DNA from: Pseudevernia furfuracea
Lineage: Eukaryota > Ascomycota > Lecanoromycetes > Lecanorales > Parmeliaceae
Direction of reading: 5' to 3'
Length of the DNA: 64,000 nucleotides
Assembly: GCA_022315425.1 (NCBI GenBank)
Contig: JAIUPT010000033.1
Location: 1,922,001-1,986,000, forward strand
In this document: positions 1 to 11,082 of the stretch, piece by piece
Layout of the letters: each line of letters begins with the position of its first letter
Numbering within the stretch: position 1 is the first letter of the stretch
Notes under the pieces: model-generated
The model's input: the letters and a program-made list of their open reading frames with translations, nothing else
Told to the model about the DNA's origin: nothing
Databases searched by the model: none
Program-made: the position numbers and the translations under genes

Positions 1-2797
1 AACACTGCCTCGCTCCGCAAGACTAGACGACGAGGCCTGTGGGGGGGTTCCCCTTCCACTTCCCCTACCGATGCGAGGACGGTAGGGCGTGACGCGAGCT
101 TGCAAGGAGCCAGTTTCCTCACGGTGCTCAAAGGACGATGGCTGAGGTCGATTGCTCCTCTCGGCATCGAAACGAGATTCGAAAGCGGATTCGCGGGTTT
201 CGACGCTCGGCACTGCCACGGCGGATTCGTCGGGTACGTCGCCCTCATGCATACCAGCGAGGGCGCCCCGGCTGACTTGAGGCCGGCCATCGACGCCAAG
301 ACTCGCACTACGCATCCCGAAAGAGAACATTTCATCGTCTTCGTAAGGCATATTTCGGGCTTGCTGCGCGGCCGAGCTGGACCGTCGATAGCTAGGGTGA
401 AATGGGCGCGGAGAATTGGGGATATCAATTGCTCCGGTGCTTGAATCTCGATTACTTCTAGCATCCTGAACACCATCCGTAGCAGTAGGGCGTGGACGGC
501 GATCTTCGCCTCGACTAGGGACACGACGAGGATACTCAATGGTACTGTTAGCGCTTAGTCTTGAAGGAATAGCAGGTGTATGAGGCGTATGTGGGGAGAT
601 AGGCTTTCCTGGTGATGACGATGGGGATATTGAAGTTCCGGCTACCATGGGCGGTACGCTTGACAGTTGACGGCTTGAGGAGGAAGATGAACGACGCAAC
701 AGATGAGAAGACGACATTGAGCTATATAGAGCATCATTCGAGTCTCTCATACGCTGGAACTTATTCAAGGCAGCGCTAGTCCGCCTCGTTGAGGCTTCAG
801 TTGCAGCCCGATCGTTTGAGTGCCTGAAGCTCTTCAAATCCTTTTTCTGATCCAACAGCTTGAGAAAATCAGAGATATTGTCATCATCTGTCTGGATGGA
901 GCCCGAGCTCGCGCCTCCGCCTTCCGCCAAGACACCAGATCCAGGTTGGGCGTTGGATGAAGTTAAGCTCGCTTTCCCACTGCTGTTGTCATCTTCCGTC
1001 CTGCTACTACCGCCAATGGACAATTTAGCTTTCCTGTGTCCGAAACTGCTGCTATATCTTTGCGGAGGACCTGGCTTCGGCGAAGTAGATACCGAAGAAG
1101 GAACGTCTGCTGCATTTGGTGAACCCCGTAAAGGAACCGAACCGTATGGTCCAAGAGTTGATGGCGCTCTGGCCTCCGCCAAAGCAGCCAGAGGTGATGC
1201 CTTTCCCAATGATCCTCGTGGAACAGATGTCATCAGCTGCTCGGCTTGTGAAGGGGAGGCAGACAATGAGGGACTCTTGAAAGGCATGAAAGATACAGAT
1301 GGTCTCCTACCGACTCCGGGACCACCATCAGCGGAGCGGAGAGACGACCTAGATCCTTGCGCTGATCGGGTGTTGGGTGGTGCTCTCCTGGATACCATGT
1401 CCTCGGGGGATTCCGAACCCGCAATTCGTGCAGCACGAAGAGCAGATAATGGGCTCGAGCTAGTAGCTGGGCCTGGTTGATGAAAAGTGGACATACTGCC
1501 ATAGGCTTGGCCTTGATCGGGACGTGGGATGCTATCTCGCCTATTGTGCGGTAACGAGCCAGCTACTTCAGTCGTAGGCCGACCAGCGTAATCCTTTCGT
1601 TGTTTATTTGGGTGTTCCCTGCGACCAAGAGATGGTTCAAAATACTGGTCATCCATGCCCATGAATCTAGAGCTTAAGAATGCTTCTGAATTATCAACAC
1701 GAAAGTCGCAGTGGTTTCTGTACGTAACTTGGAGACAAAGTGGTCCAGCTGGAGAATCGATAGAGTCGAACACGTACGTATCAAGAACTTCATCATCACT
1801 TTTGAATAGAGGTACTGCCAACTGATCATTTTTTGAGTCTTGTTCGGAGTGAGGCCCTTGCGTGATACGGTATCTGAGTTTCGGAGATTTTGTAGCTGAG
1901 CCGGTCTTAGACGGCCTCTTGCCAATTTTCCAGGCGGGAAGTAGCCTTGAAAATGAGTAAACCGATCGCAAGAGCACAACAATGTTCTTGTAGGTGCGAG
2001 GGTTGTTGGTGCTCAAGTCCTGCGGAATATCCCCAGGAGATTGTCCAAGCTGTACGACCCATCTCTCAACAACAACTTCAGGCCGCGAAGGCTGACCACT
2101 GCCCCCGGCTGACGAGGATGAAGACTTGTTCAACGCCTCTTCAACATCCCATCGCCTTCCATGCTCGTCGATAATCACCAGGCTTTGATTGTTCGTAAGA
2201 TCTTGCGCATCGATGTATAACTCGACAATCATTGGTGGGGGCCGATGGCTAACAGCGTCGCAGTTTCTCCAAAGGCGGACATCGTCTCGGAGGACATCTG
2301 TCTCGTTGATCTCGACATTGAACTATAGTAGATGGGGCAATCAGCCCCGGATTCGCGTGATGCAACTCAGGGAAGTCTAGATGAAGTACTGACCCATTTG
2401 TTCACCCTTTTCACCCCCGAGTCTTTTAAATATGCTTGCGGCAGAGGAACCCGGGAATCAAGAATAGTCAAGGCAGACTTCGTGAAGTAGTTCTAAGATC
2501 AAAGGTTAGACCACACGTTTTCCATACAATGTTCAGGGTACCCTGATGACACACCTGAATGACTTGATTCAATTTGGCCATTGAGTCTTTGCCCAGGCTA
2601 GCGCTCTCTGGATCTCGTAGTATTGCGTCCGCACCATCGCCTGCTCCAATTCCTTGCTCGCATAGTGTACCTCTGCCCGAGCTTGCCCGTGATCCTACCG
2701 AAGGCTCTTCTCTAGGGTTGTTAGTCCGTGTAGGATTAGTCCGTGGAGAATTTGCTGAAGAAACCGTAACCGGCGAGGGTCGAGGATGTTGGTGCAT
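1..2797 (-). CDS. ATG13: Autophagy-related protein 13 (partial, 3' end outside window)
   Basis: ATG13 is the regulatory subunit of the Atg1 kinase complex that starts autophagosome formation. The model has exons 2797-2555, 2492-2394 and 2322 to beyond position 1, with introns of 62 and 71 nt. The ATG opens a Pro/Ser/Thr-rich leader, followed by the fungal ATG13 N-terminal (HORMA-type) domain. That domain is recognised by a KLNQVIQ-NYF start, VNKW-FNVE across intron 2, TDVLRDDVRLWRNCD, a PPPMIVELYIDAQDLTNNQ stretch, SPAGPLCLQVTYRNHCDFRVD and SSRFMGMDDQYF. The remaining roughly 500 residues are low-complexity and Ser/Pro/Arg-rich, as expected for the disordered region that binds Atg1 and Atg17. 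The frame is still open at position 1, so the C-terminus lies outside the window. The domain match is strong; splice sites are canonical. Confidence 0.93.
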
Positions 2798-4150
2798 AGT
2801 AGCTGGGCTGTAGTCGAGTCTAGGCTAAGGCGCCAGAGGTTCGAAGGTCAAGACTCGATGTGCAAAAATCAATCCTCGACCTGTGCGAGGTGTAGTGTAT
2901 CCAGGAGTCCCATCCAAAGTCATCCAATGATTGGAGAATCCATGATCACATGGTAACAATTGTGTTCGGGGGGTCTTGACGGGTTGTCTCTCCAACCAGA
3001 AAGTGTTGAATGTGTCAAGTGTGGGCAGTAGATGCGCATGCAGGCGGAGCTGTGCGGCTTGATTGCTATGAATGCATTGCTGTTCGTGACGAAGGCGGGT
3101 AATAGGCCAGGTAAGGCTCCAAAAGGTCGGCTTGTGATACTGGTGCCTGAGAAGGCGCTTGGAGGGGCGGTCAGAGCACAGGGCTGCTTTCAAGGTTTCA
3201 CACAGCTTCTGAAAGTCGATTGGGAAAGTGGCAGCCTGACCTAGATGCCAAATAGGAGGTTACGCCTTCACAGTGTGGATATCGAAAGTGGAGAAGAGAG
3301 TGTTAATGACTCGAATTTCAAGAGTCATCTGGCTAGCTGGGGCAGGGATCCTCGAGGTGTTCTGTCGTCAACTACCAGGGCAATTGTGTGATTTGGAGCA
3401 TTGATTGCTCGATTGCATGATTGTGTTGAGTTATAGAGTAGAGAAGTAAAACCGTTGGCCTTGATGTGAGGCGTGCTCGCGCTTAGTTCGTCGTTCACGG
3501 TTCAGGCACATGATGGAGGAGGACCTTCTGACCCAGGCACACAGGCCGCACTCGGGCTGGGATTAGCGCTAAAGAAATCTTCAGCCTTACGCACTTATCA
3601 TCAACTGATAAGCCCTGTGGTATGTATTAGTACAGAGACAACATCAGGAGAGGCTACGAGACGAAGGTACCTACTCTTCATTTTCGCCAGCTGCGTGTCA
3701 AATCTTTTGAAAGAGATGAAGAACATGATCCTGTTATTTTTGCTATTCCTCAAACAGTTTACGTCTACAGAAGGCTTCCGAAACGGCCAACTTCCGACAC
3801 TGTGAGAAGATCAGACCTCATTGTTCCCTTATTGTGGCAATGGTTACCGTTCTCACACAAGAAGATTGATTGAGAAAATTACTGTCATCAACCGAGGACA
3901 CAACGGGTGTTCCCCGATTGGTTAACTAAAAGTCTCCCAAGTCTGAAAGGATTTTGAACTCTGGCAGAATGCAATCTGTGATTTTTTTATATTCAAAACG
4001 ATAATAGTGCCTTGAGGGGAGGGTGAGGATTTGCAAGCTATCTATTGATCTAATGTAGAATGTGTGTCCAGATGAAGAAAAGGGTTCAACTGCGTATCCT
4101 AATACGATGCTCATTCTTGGTTACATCTAGACTGCGACAGAAGAAGGCTT
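2798..4150. other. Intergenic, no supported gene
   Basis: This is the upstream region of ATG13 and the downstream region of the SIS-domain gene. It contains only short frames without recognisable domains or coherent splice structure. I see no RNA gene or repeat in it. Confidence 0.5.
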
Positions 4151-4971
4151 TCAGCCGTTCGCCGATGACAAACCGCTCGCTCGATGGCTGAGACCGATAG
4201 CGCCACCAGGATGATGGCCTTGAAAAACCACTGAAGGATCAAGATGAAGACGTCGAGCAACCGCCATTGCTAGAGCGTCAGCCAAAGCAAGTGCAACCGT
4301 AGTAGACGTGGTTGGAGCAGCCACACCAAAAGATTCCACCTCGGAAATTGGAATAGGTGCTGGGAGAAGGATCGATAGATGCGGAGACCGAGATTCAAAT
4401 AGCGGGCACGTCGAAGGATTCACATGAGATGTCATTGCTATGAGCGCCATGTTGAGAGGAAGATAGGGTAGGAGGTTCAACAGTTCCGGCGTCCTTCCAG
4501 AGAAAGTAATGATGAGGGTTGTGTCATTCTGGTGCAAATAGTCAGCTTCCTTGATCTCCTAGGAGTAATGAGAATACCCACTTCTCCTATCATGCCTAAG
4601 TCGCCATGCAAAGCTTCTGTGGGGTGAAGAAAGGCGCTCCGGATGCCAAAGCTGTTCATTGTCGCTACCACCTTCTGGCCTATTTTCCCACTCTTTCCAA
4701 CGCCGACGACTACAAGTTTCCCACCAGAACCGATAGACGTAGTGATCGCATTAACAGCGTTGGAAAGTCCCTCTTGGGCAGTATCGTTAGACTCATACAG
4801 GCCTTCGAGCTGCGTTAGAGCATCCCGCTCTGTCCTGATAACGTGTAGCGCTGTGGCTAATGCGTCTTTGCTGCAGATTTCCTCGATAGGCCCTCCTGCA
4901 TCTGACATTGCTGCAGACGAAAGTGGCGATGTCGGTGTTAGGGGTAGCTGGTACATGGCTGGCGAAACCAT
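4151..4971 (-). CDS. SIS-domain sugar-phosphate isomerase (KpsF/GutQ-like)
   Basis: Exons 4971-4582 and 4528-4151 flank a 53-nt intron with a GCTGAC branch point, giving 255 aa. The protein matches the SIS (sugar isomerase) fold of bacterial arabinose-5-phosphate isomerases. Visible motifs are VVVGVGKSGKIGQKVVATMNS, HPTEALHGDLGMIGE, then after the intron NDTTLIITFSGRTPELL, and near the C-terminus GHHPGGAIG, which corresponds to the conserved HPGG-x-LG. Bacterial KpsF carries two CBS domains after the SIS domain; here the protein stops right after it. The function as a ketose/aldose phosphate isomerase is inferred from the family; the fungal substrate is unknown. Reading straight through without the intron gives a non-homologous tail and a stop, which supports the splice model. 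Confidence 0.85.
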
Positions 4972-6965
4972 TCTTGATTCGCCTATGATGAATAGAGATT
5001 CGGGAAGATTCTTTTATGTTGAATATCCGGACTGGGAATTCACGAGCACTCGGGCATTTTTGCGTCTTCAGAACATCATAGTGATAGGATTTCTCGGGAA
5101 GCAGAGGACCCTCGGAGGTCTACCACTTCGTATAAAAGCTCGGCTCAAGGAAGTAGAGCAGGAAGTGCAGAGCGGAGGAGAAGGGTCCTCAAGGCGCAGG
5201 AGTTGTGCCCACGGCGTACCCAAAATTGAAAAAAAAAAAGGATCAAGCCATCTTATACAATGTTACGGCACGATCAGTAAGCAAAAAGCTTTTTCATGAA
5301 GTCGTCGTAGCCTGATAGGCAAAGTATTTGCTCGAGTCGCTCGCACGCAATCGGGAGATCAGGGCGGCCGTTACCAACCGTACCGTATCTTTCGTGCTTC
5401 CCGCTCTTTGTTGTCAGCATCTTATTTCCAGGCCTTGAATCTAAACCGCATGCAGAAGATGCACTCGTCATTGACTGTGTATAAGCATCAACAGGGTCCA
5501 AGGTCACCATCAGGTACTGTATATCAATACTTCAATGTCGAACTTTCGACATTGAATTACTGTATTAATAATACAGCATACTGTCGGCAAATACCGGATG
5601 CCAAGACAATTGATGATCACGATCACAGGGATCTGCGTCGATCCTCCAACGACTCCTTCCGCATCCAAGGTAAGACCTTGCGACGAAAGTATTCCGCTAC
5701 GATTATCAATAGTATGCTATCGCTGGCAAGCGGACTGCTGATCAGCTACTCTACCTACCTAGAATAACGCCACAACGTAGCTTCTCTCTCCTTCGCCTTG
5801 CAGTGGCTATACAGCCGAACCTGAGCAACAACGCACGACGCAAGTGCCAAGAGGTTTGGACCTCCATGCCGGTATTGCACATGTAGCCAATCACGCATCC
5901 CGAAGTCCGTGCTTTCCTCGAACCTCAGTCTCCTGTTCCCGCAGTCTCGCAGTCGGAACAGTCAAGGCGCTGATGCTCTTCCGAGCCCCTCACGTGCATT
6001 GCCTTCTAAATTGCCACTCTGGGAAGCGTTCGCGCAGTTTTCAACCACCACAATCCCCTACAGCAGCAATGCAGTCCACACTCCTATACCCCGCGGGCTC
6101 TTTCGTCCTTCTATGAGATAGGTAGGTAGGTAGTCCATTGCCTCGTCCTCCCAAAAGCCCCCCCCCCTCAACCAGCCCGCAGCCTCCCTACAAAGTTGAG
6201 CAAGGCCCCCCCTCCCCCAACTCCAACGGCGGGATCCTCAACCGCAGATCCCCCTTCGACGATCCCCTCCCTAGCTTAGAGCTAGCAGCCAAACACGCCT
6301 ACGAAGTACGAAAGAATCAAATTGCCTACACCATAGCCGCCAAGATCCCCACCATCCCCTCAAACCGCACGTCGTCCTCATCTGCCGTGGTCCTCGCCCC
6401 GCCCGTTCCACAGCCACACCGATTGGGACTGCCTTGCTTGGAGGAAAGAGAGGGGGTTCGGAGAGAGATGATGAGTCGGGCTATTGTTACTGGGAGAATG
6501 GTAGGGGGGATGAGTGTCGGTGCGGTGCGGTGGTTGCCGTTACGTTGGAGAGGCATGAGAAATACTATATGGTGAAGACCTGTTCTCCTTCCTTGTAGGA
6601 TGGAAATATGGACTAGTCACCCGTAGCTTAATGCAACTACGCGGTAGATGTAGTAGATCAAGGGCCTTCGTAGAGGGATAATGGCTCGGTTCCTATAACA
6701 TTCCGTCCAAATGGTGTGAGAAAGGTCAAAGGAGGGCTTTTTCGCAGCCATTGAAGCTGAATGCCCATAGCCCTACGCAAATCCATGGTGGGGGACGAGG
6801 GAAGTGAACGAAGCATTTGTAATATTGTTGTAGCTTTCCTAACTAAAGTAATGAACACAACTTGATGCTAGCCGAATTGAATGTGTGCTTTTCCTGCAAT
6901 CATCGATGTGACGAGTTCGTATCAACGTAAATGAATAGACGACGTCCTAGCAGACCCCGAAGAGG
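4972..6965. other. Intergenic; possible weak hypothetical frame at 5.9-6.6 kb
   Basis: No gene is well supported. Between about 5909 and 6575 on the + strand two Ser/Pro-rich frames look somewhat protein-like, including a piece reading SPFDDPLPSLELAAKHAYEV. They lie in different frames, lack an ATG, and a stop codon sits just before the only plausible donor. GTAG/GTAGG microrepeats (about 6119-6133) and a poly-C run near 6167 are present. Confidence 0.35.
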
Positions 6966-9218
6966 CTACTCGAAGTCGTTCATGAAACCCTTCGCACCCA
7001 CCGCAGTCCAGTCTGAAGCCTCCCCACTAGGGCCATTCCCCGCGGCAGCGTTCGCAAGGTGCTGCAATCCACCATGAGAAGAACCGACGTCGTCGAGAGT
7101 TTGAGGGGCCCCATCTCCAAGCTTCTTAGTGATGAACGAACTGATAGGCGCATTCCAGGTCGTCCTGAGTGGCCTAGATTTGCTAGATTCGATGTCCTCT
7201 CGAACGTAGCCATTAACAAGGATCGCGCGAAGCTTTTGCAAAGTGGCCACAGCTTGGTCATTGCCTATGCTCTCTGCGAGTATGATGGCAGCGAGCCCAG
7301 CAAAATGATGAGTCAATGGTTGTACACCGTCAGTGGGCGAGCCTAGCTGATCGACAATCGTGTAAACAAGATCCAAGCGATCCGCCTCTACGGAATCAGG
7401 GAATCTGAGGGAAAGGAGCTTGAGATGGGCGAAAGCTAGATATAGGTGTGGCGTCTGACCGAATGTTTGAAAGAGACCTTCGCCCAAGCGGTCAATCTCT
7501 CCTTTCATCAAGGTGTCAAGGAGAAGCTCGCGAGGATGAGAGCGATTGCGCTCGGGGTATTGGTAGAGGATAGCATGGGATACATGGCCCAGCGCGAGCG
7601 AGATGCCTGCACGTTGTTACCACCGAATTGAGGTGAGGACAAGATAATAGAGCTTTTTTCACTTACGGACTAGGTGGTAAGCGTCATGCCCTAGGTTTTC
7701 CTCATCGGACACAACCAGACGTGCACTATCTTCGGCAACTAGCAATGGGCTGGCTGTACTACTGGCGTGAAAACGGTCAAGCACAATGAGGCTCAGCCAA
7801 ACGCGGCGAGCTACCCTTGAGCTGGAATCTTCATCGGCTGTGCCTCCCAATTCGAAGCGGTGGGATTGGTGCAGATTCAAGTAAGTTGCGATGCTGACCG
7901 CTTCGGCCAGCCAGGATGTGTTGCGATTGTGGACAGGACCACTATTCTCGGTGATTATGGCCATGAAGAATAAGGCTTGAAGATATGCGAAATTGGAATC
8001 GCCAATGCGGGTTTGGGGTCCCTCTGCTTTCAAGGCCAAGAGTTCTGAAGTGACGCGCTCTAACAAGGCCTCCGGCTTGCCAGCAGAAGTACAAGAGGTG
8101 ACTGCTAGATCGCGTGCATGGAGCAGGGCTGTACGAACAGCAGGAGGTGCTTTCTCGAGTTCATGGTGCACCCGGCCTTCCTCGCGTGAAAGTACAGGAA
8201 AGAAGGGTTGGATGAGCTTGGCGTAACTATAGAAGAGTCAGGGAGGAATTCAAACATGGGAGAGTTCTAACTTACCTGTTGATCGATGGATCAGGTGCCA
8301 TGTTGTTGAATGTATCCTGTGTTTGATGGTGGACAAGGGATGTAGGGTGCAAGACTCTCGGCATCTGAAATCCTTGAGCAGCGACGTCGTTATTAGTGCC
8401 GCGATGTCCTTGAGGCGACTCTTGAAGATCTTGATGACCTGGCTCAAAACTGTGCGGCCCAACAATCATACTAGAATTTCTCTGTCGTGTATAGTCAAGC
8501 GGCGGAGTATAGACGCTCCCTGGACCGGATGAATCGTGACTGACGGGGGCATACTGCACCTCCGGAATAGCTCCAGAATTTTCTAATCTATTTACACGCT
8601 CTGCTAACTCCTTGATGTATCTATAACAGCATAAGTACTTATACGTAAGTATAGGATTTCTTGGTATCTACTTACCCTTTGCTTGGGCCTCGCTTTTGTG
8701 GCGCTCTTCTGAAGTCGCACACCTGGTCCGCTCGTTTGCAGGCACTGCACTGTACACCAGGTGTCTCCGATTCGGCATCGCATCGTATCTAAAGAGGTCA
8801 GTAACGAGCTTATGGAAGTTTGGGAAAGCGGTCCAGCAAGATCTAAACAAGATACCTTCTTTCTTCTACATTCATCACACGCTCTCGTAACCTTTGCTCT
8901 CTTTCTTGCAGAAGACTCCGCATTGCTTCGCCCTTGGCTCTGGTCTGCCTCAAGTCCTCGTTGTGCAAGCTGCTGTGGCGTGGAAGGCTGAGCTTCTCTT
9001 GGAATCTGTCCGTTCTGTGCGAAAATTTGTCCATTGTGGTTCATCTGTCCATACTCTTGTCCATCACCAACAGTTCCTCGCATGTTTGCTGCTGGAGCTT
9101 GCTGCATGTGCGCGTGCGTATGCTCGGCTGGAGGCATCGGAGGTTGGGTTGCATAGGAGAACGGATGCATTCCTCCATGATGTGCCTCAGGGTCTGGGTA
9201 CGATGGCTTCGGATCCAT
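6966..9218 (-). CDS. RGT1: Zn2Cys6 transcription factor, RGT1-like glucose-transport regulator
   Basis: Five exons (9218-8856, 8788-8676, 8620-8276, 8226-7667, 7606-6966) give 673 aa. The binuclear zinc cluster spans exons 1-2: ACDECRRKK (Cys114, Cys117), IRCD (Cys124), then QCSACKRADQVCDF. It is followed by FRRAPQKRGPSKGYIKELAE, where the KRGPSKGY linker plus coiled coil is typical of yeast Rgt1 and its filamentous-fungal homologues. The central part holds a fungal-specific transcription-factor region (TWLAEAVSIATYLNLHQS, RRVWLSLIVLDRF). The protein ends with KGFMNDFE. RGT1-type factors control hexose-transporter genes in response to glucose; that role is inferred. All four introns (49-68 nt) are canonical and preserve the frame. 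The family call is firm, the RGT1 orthology less so. Confidence 0.85.
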
Positions 9219-10039
9219 CTTGATATGCTCTCTTCGATGAATTCTCAGATAATAGAGCCTCTAAGAGCAGAGTGGATGGAAGAAAGATTGAGGATAATGT
9301 GAGTGTTGTGGGTATTGTGTGCAGAATGCGAGGTGTGGAGGGCCGCAAGGAATTTAAGCCTAGCGCCATTGGAAGCTGGCCAGAGCTAAAGCTCTGGCGG
9401 CTCATACTCATATTCTTGCTCGAAGAACTTGTGCTCTTCGTCTACAGAAAAGACTGGATGTGAGAGATGTTTCTACTGGTTTGAGCTCTTAAGTCTAGAG
9501 GTTGGACGGAGATGGAGACAAGTTGTTCCTAGTCACGGCTTCGGAGTAACCTGAGAGAGCGAAACCCTAAACACATATGCAGCAATCAACAGGATCTGGT
9601 ATCTATCTGAATGCTTTATCATTTGCTAGTAGAGGCGTTCAGATGTTTTGGGTCGCTCCGGGTGCAAGCTTATGCTGTCAGAGGTTGAGACCCTCATAAG
9701 CGAAATTTGCCTCGTTTTAGATGAACGTTTCGAGGTTCTACTGAGCTTGGAAATGGGGGAGATGCCCAGCGCTCACAAATCCGAGCTCATTGGCAAAAGC
9801 ATCTTGGTCCTTGTCCGGCGCTAATAAGGCAGCTCCCAAGACCTCTCGGAAGAGTGCAAGACAAGCCCACAAGGACGAAGCAGGTGCTTTCTCCATCAAA
9901 TATCTTCCTTTTCCAACCTCCCGCCGCTGGTCCCTCTTCTGACAGAAGATACTCCAGATCCCTTGGAGGATTTCGGTGCCGGAGCGCCTGTTCCATGAAG
10001 GGATTGTGTGTTATTCCATGCTTCCTCAGATTGCCCATA
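9219..10039. other. RGT1-like upstream region / TSR2 downstream region
   Basis: About 0.8 kb without a supported gene. It probably holds a long 5' leader and promoter for the RGT1-like gene and the 3' UTR of TSR2. Short frames here show no domain. Confidence 0.5.
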
Positions 10040-10729
10040 CTATCTCCTCTTTCTGCCTACCACCTCTGTAAACCCGTCCTCATCGACCTTGGGCTGGACC
10101 TTCTCCTTTGGAACCTTGACCAGCGAAGGTGCTTCGCCCATCTCGACGTCACCATCGTCGTCTTCCTCGTCGATATCATCACTATCCCAATCGGTTTCAT
10201 CTTCATCGTCATCCCTAGTGACATGCTGAAAGTTGACTTTCCCACCACTACCCCTGCTCTGCCTCTCCTGCCATTTGGAATACATCTCATCCACCATTGC
10301 GAAATCCCCTTGCCTTGTCAATTTTCTCAAGCCAATGATCTTCGCAGAGATCTCTTCCCCACTGCCATCTTGGACATTGACATCAAATTCATCATTCATG
10401 ATCTGAAGCACAAATTCCTCGACATAGTCAACATCGGCATCTGGAGTAGTAGATATCAGGTCGGAAATCGCTCCTGCAAACCAGTCCCGCTTTTCCGCAG
10501 ATTCAGGGCCACCCCATGAGTTCTGGACAGCAAGGGTGAGAGCAGGCCATGTAGAGAGAGTGAGGGCGATTGAAAGGTCGAATTTGCTTTGGATTTTCTC
10601 TATGTTCTTTCAGCTAAATTGAATTGTGTAAAGGCGATGGTTAGATGTACCAGGTGAGAGAGGAAGCGCGACTCCTCCCTGGGCTTCTCTTACCGGCTTC
10701 GGCCTTGAGATGGACGATGAAGCTGACAT
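10040..10729 (-). CDS. TSR2: Pre-rRNA-processing protein TSR2
   Basis: Exon 1 is 10729-10694 (12 codons) and exon 2 is 10606-10040, giving 200 aa after an 87-nt intron. Tsr2 is a chaperone for ribosomal protein eS26 and is needed for 20S pre-rRNA maturation. Family signatures are FDLSIALTLSTWPALTLAV, NSWGGPESAEKRDWFAGA, DVDYVEEFVLQIMNDEFDV, an acidic tract (DDDEDETDWDSDDIDEEDDD) and the basic end DGFTEVVGRKRR. The acceptor of the intron (AAAG before AACATA) is weaker than usual; an alternative acceptor four codon positions away would alter only a few residues. The gene lies head-to-head with the large hydrolase at 11083 across about 350 bp. Confidence 0.92.
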
Positions 10730-11082
10730 TATCCGCAGCGATTGACCCACAATGCTGTTGTCGCTGGGAGTGATGGACCCAATTCAAAATCTGGTCGAAA
10801 CTTCACGATTCGGGAGATCGGCATGTCGGCATATCGGAGATACGGTAGAGTTAAGCTAAGATTTGGGGGCAAACTCCCTTGGCTCCTTGGATCTCTGTAG
10901 AGAGTACAATAATACTTCAGATCTAGCTTTGAACTCCTTGCGACCCCCAGATACGAATGTGTCACTGGTTGACATTGCATCATGTGCTAACGTTTCCATT
11001 ATTCTTCATCTCCTAGTTGATACCTCGCAGGCTTTGAAAATCTGCATTTCCTACTTGCGCCGCCCCTTGAATAATTACAATC
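10730..11082. promoter_or_regulatory. Shared divergent promoter region of TSR2 and the large hydrolase
   Basis: The two start codons face away from each other across 353 bp, so both promoters must lie here or overlap. No single TATA element or operator stands out by eye. Confidence 0.5.

Noticed and set aside
860..1480. Long plus-strand frame across ATG13
   Set aside because: It is the complement of the Ser/Pro-rich tail of ATG13 on the minus strand and has no independent domain.
5909..6575. Two protein-like Ser/Pro-rich frames
   Set aside because: No ATG, different frames, and a stop directly before the only donor; not enough to call a gene.
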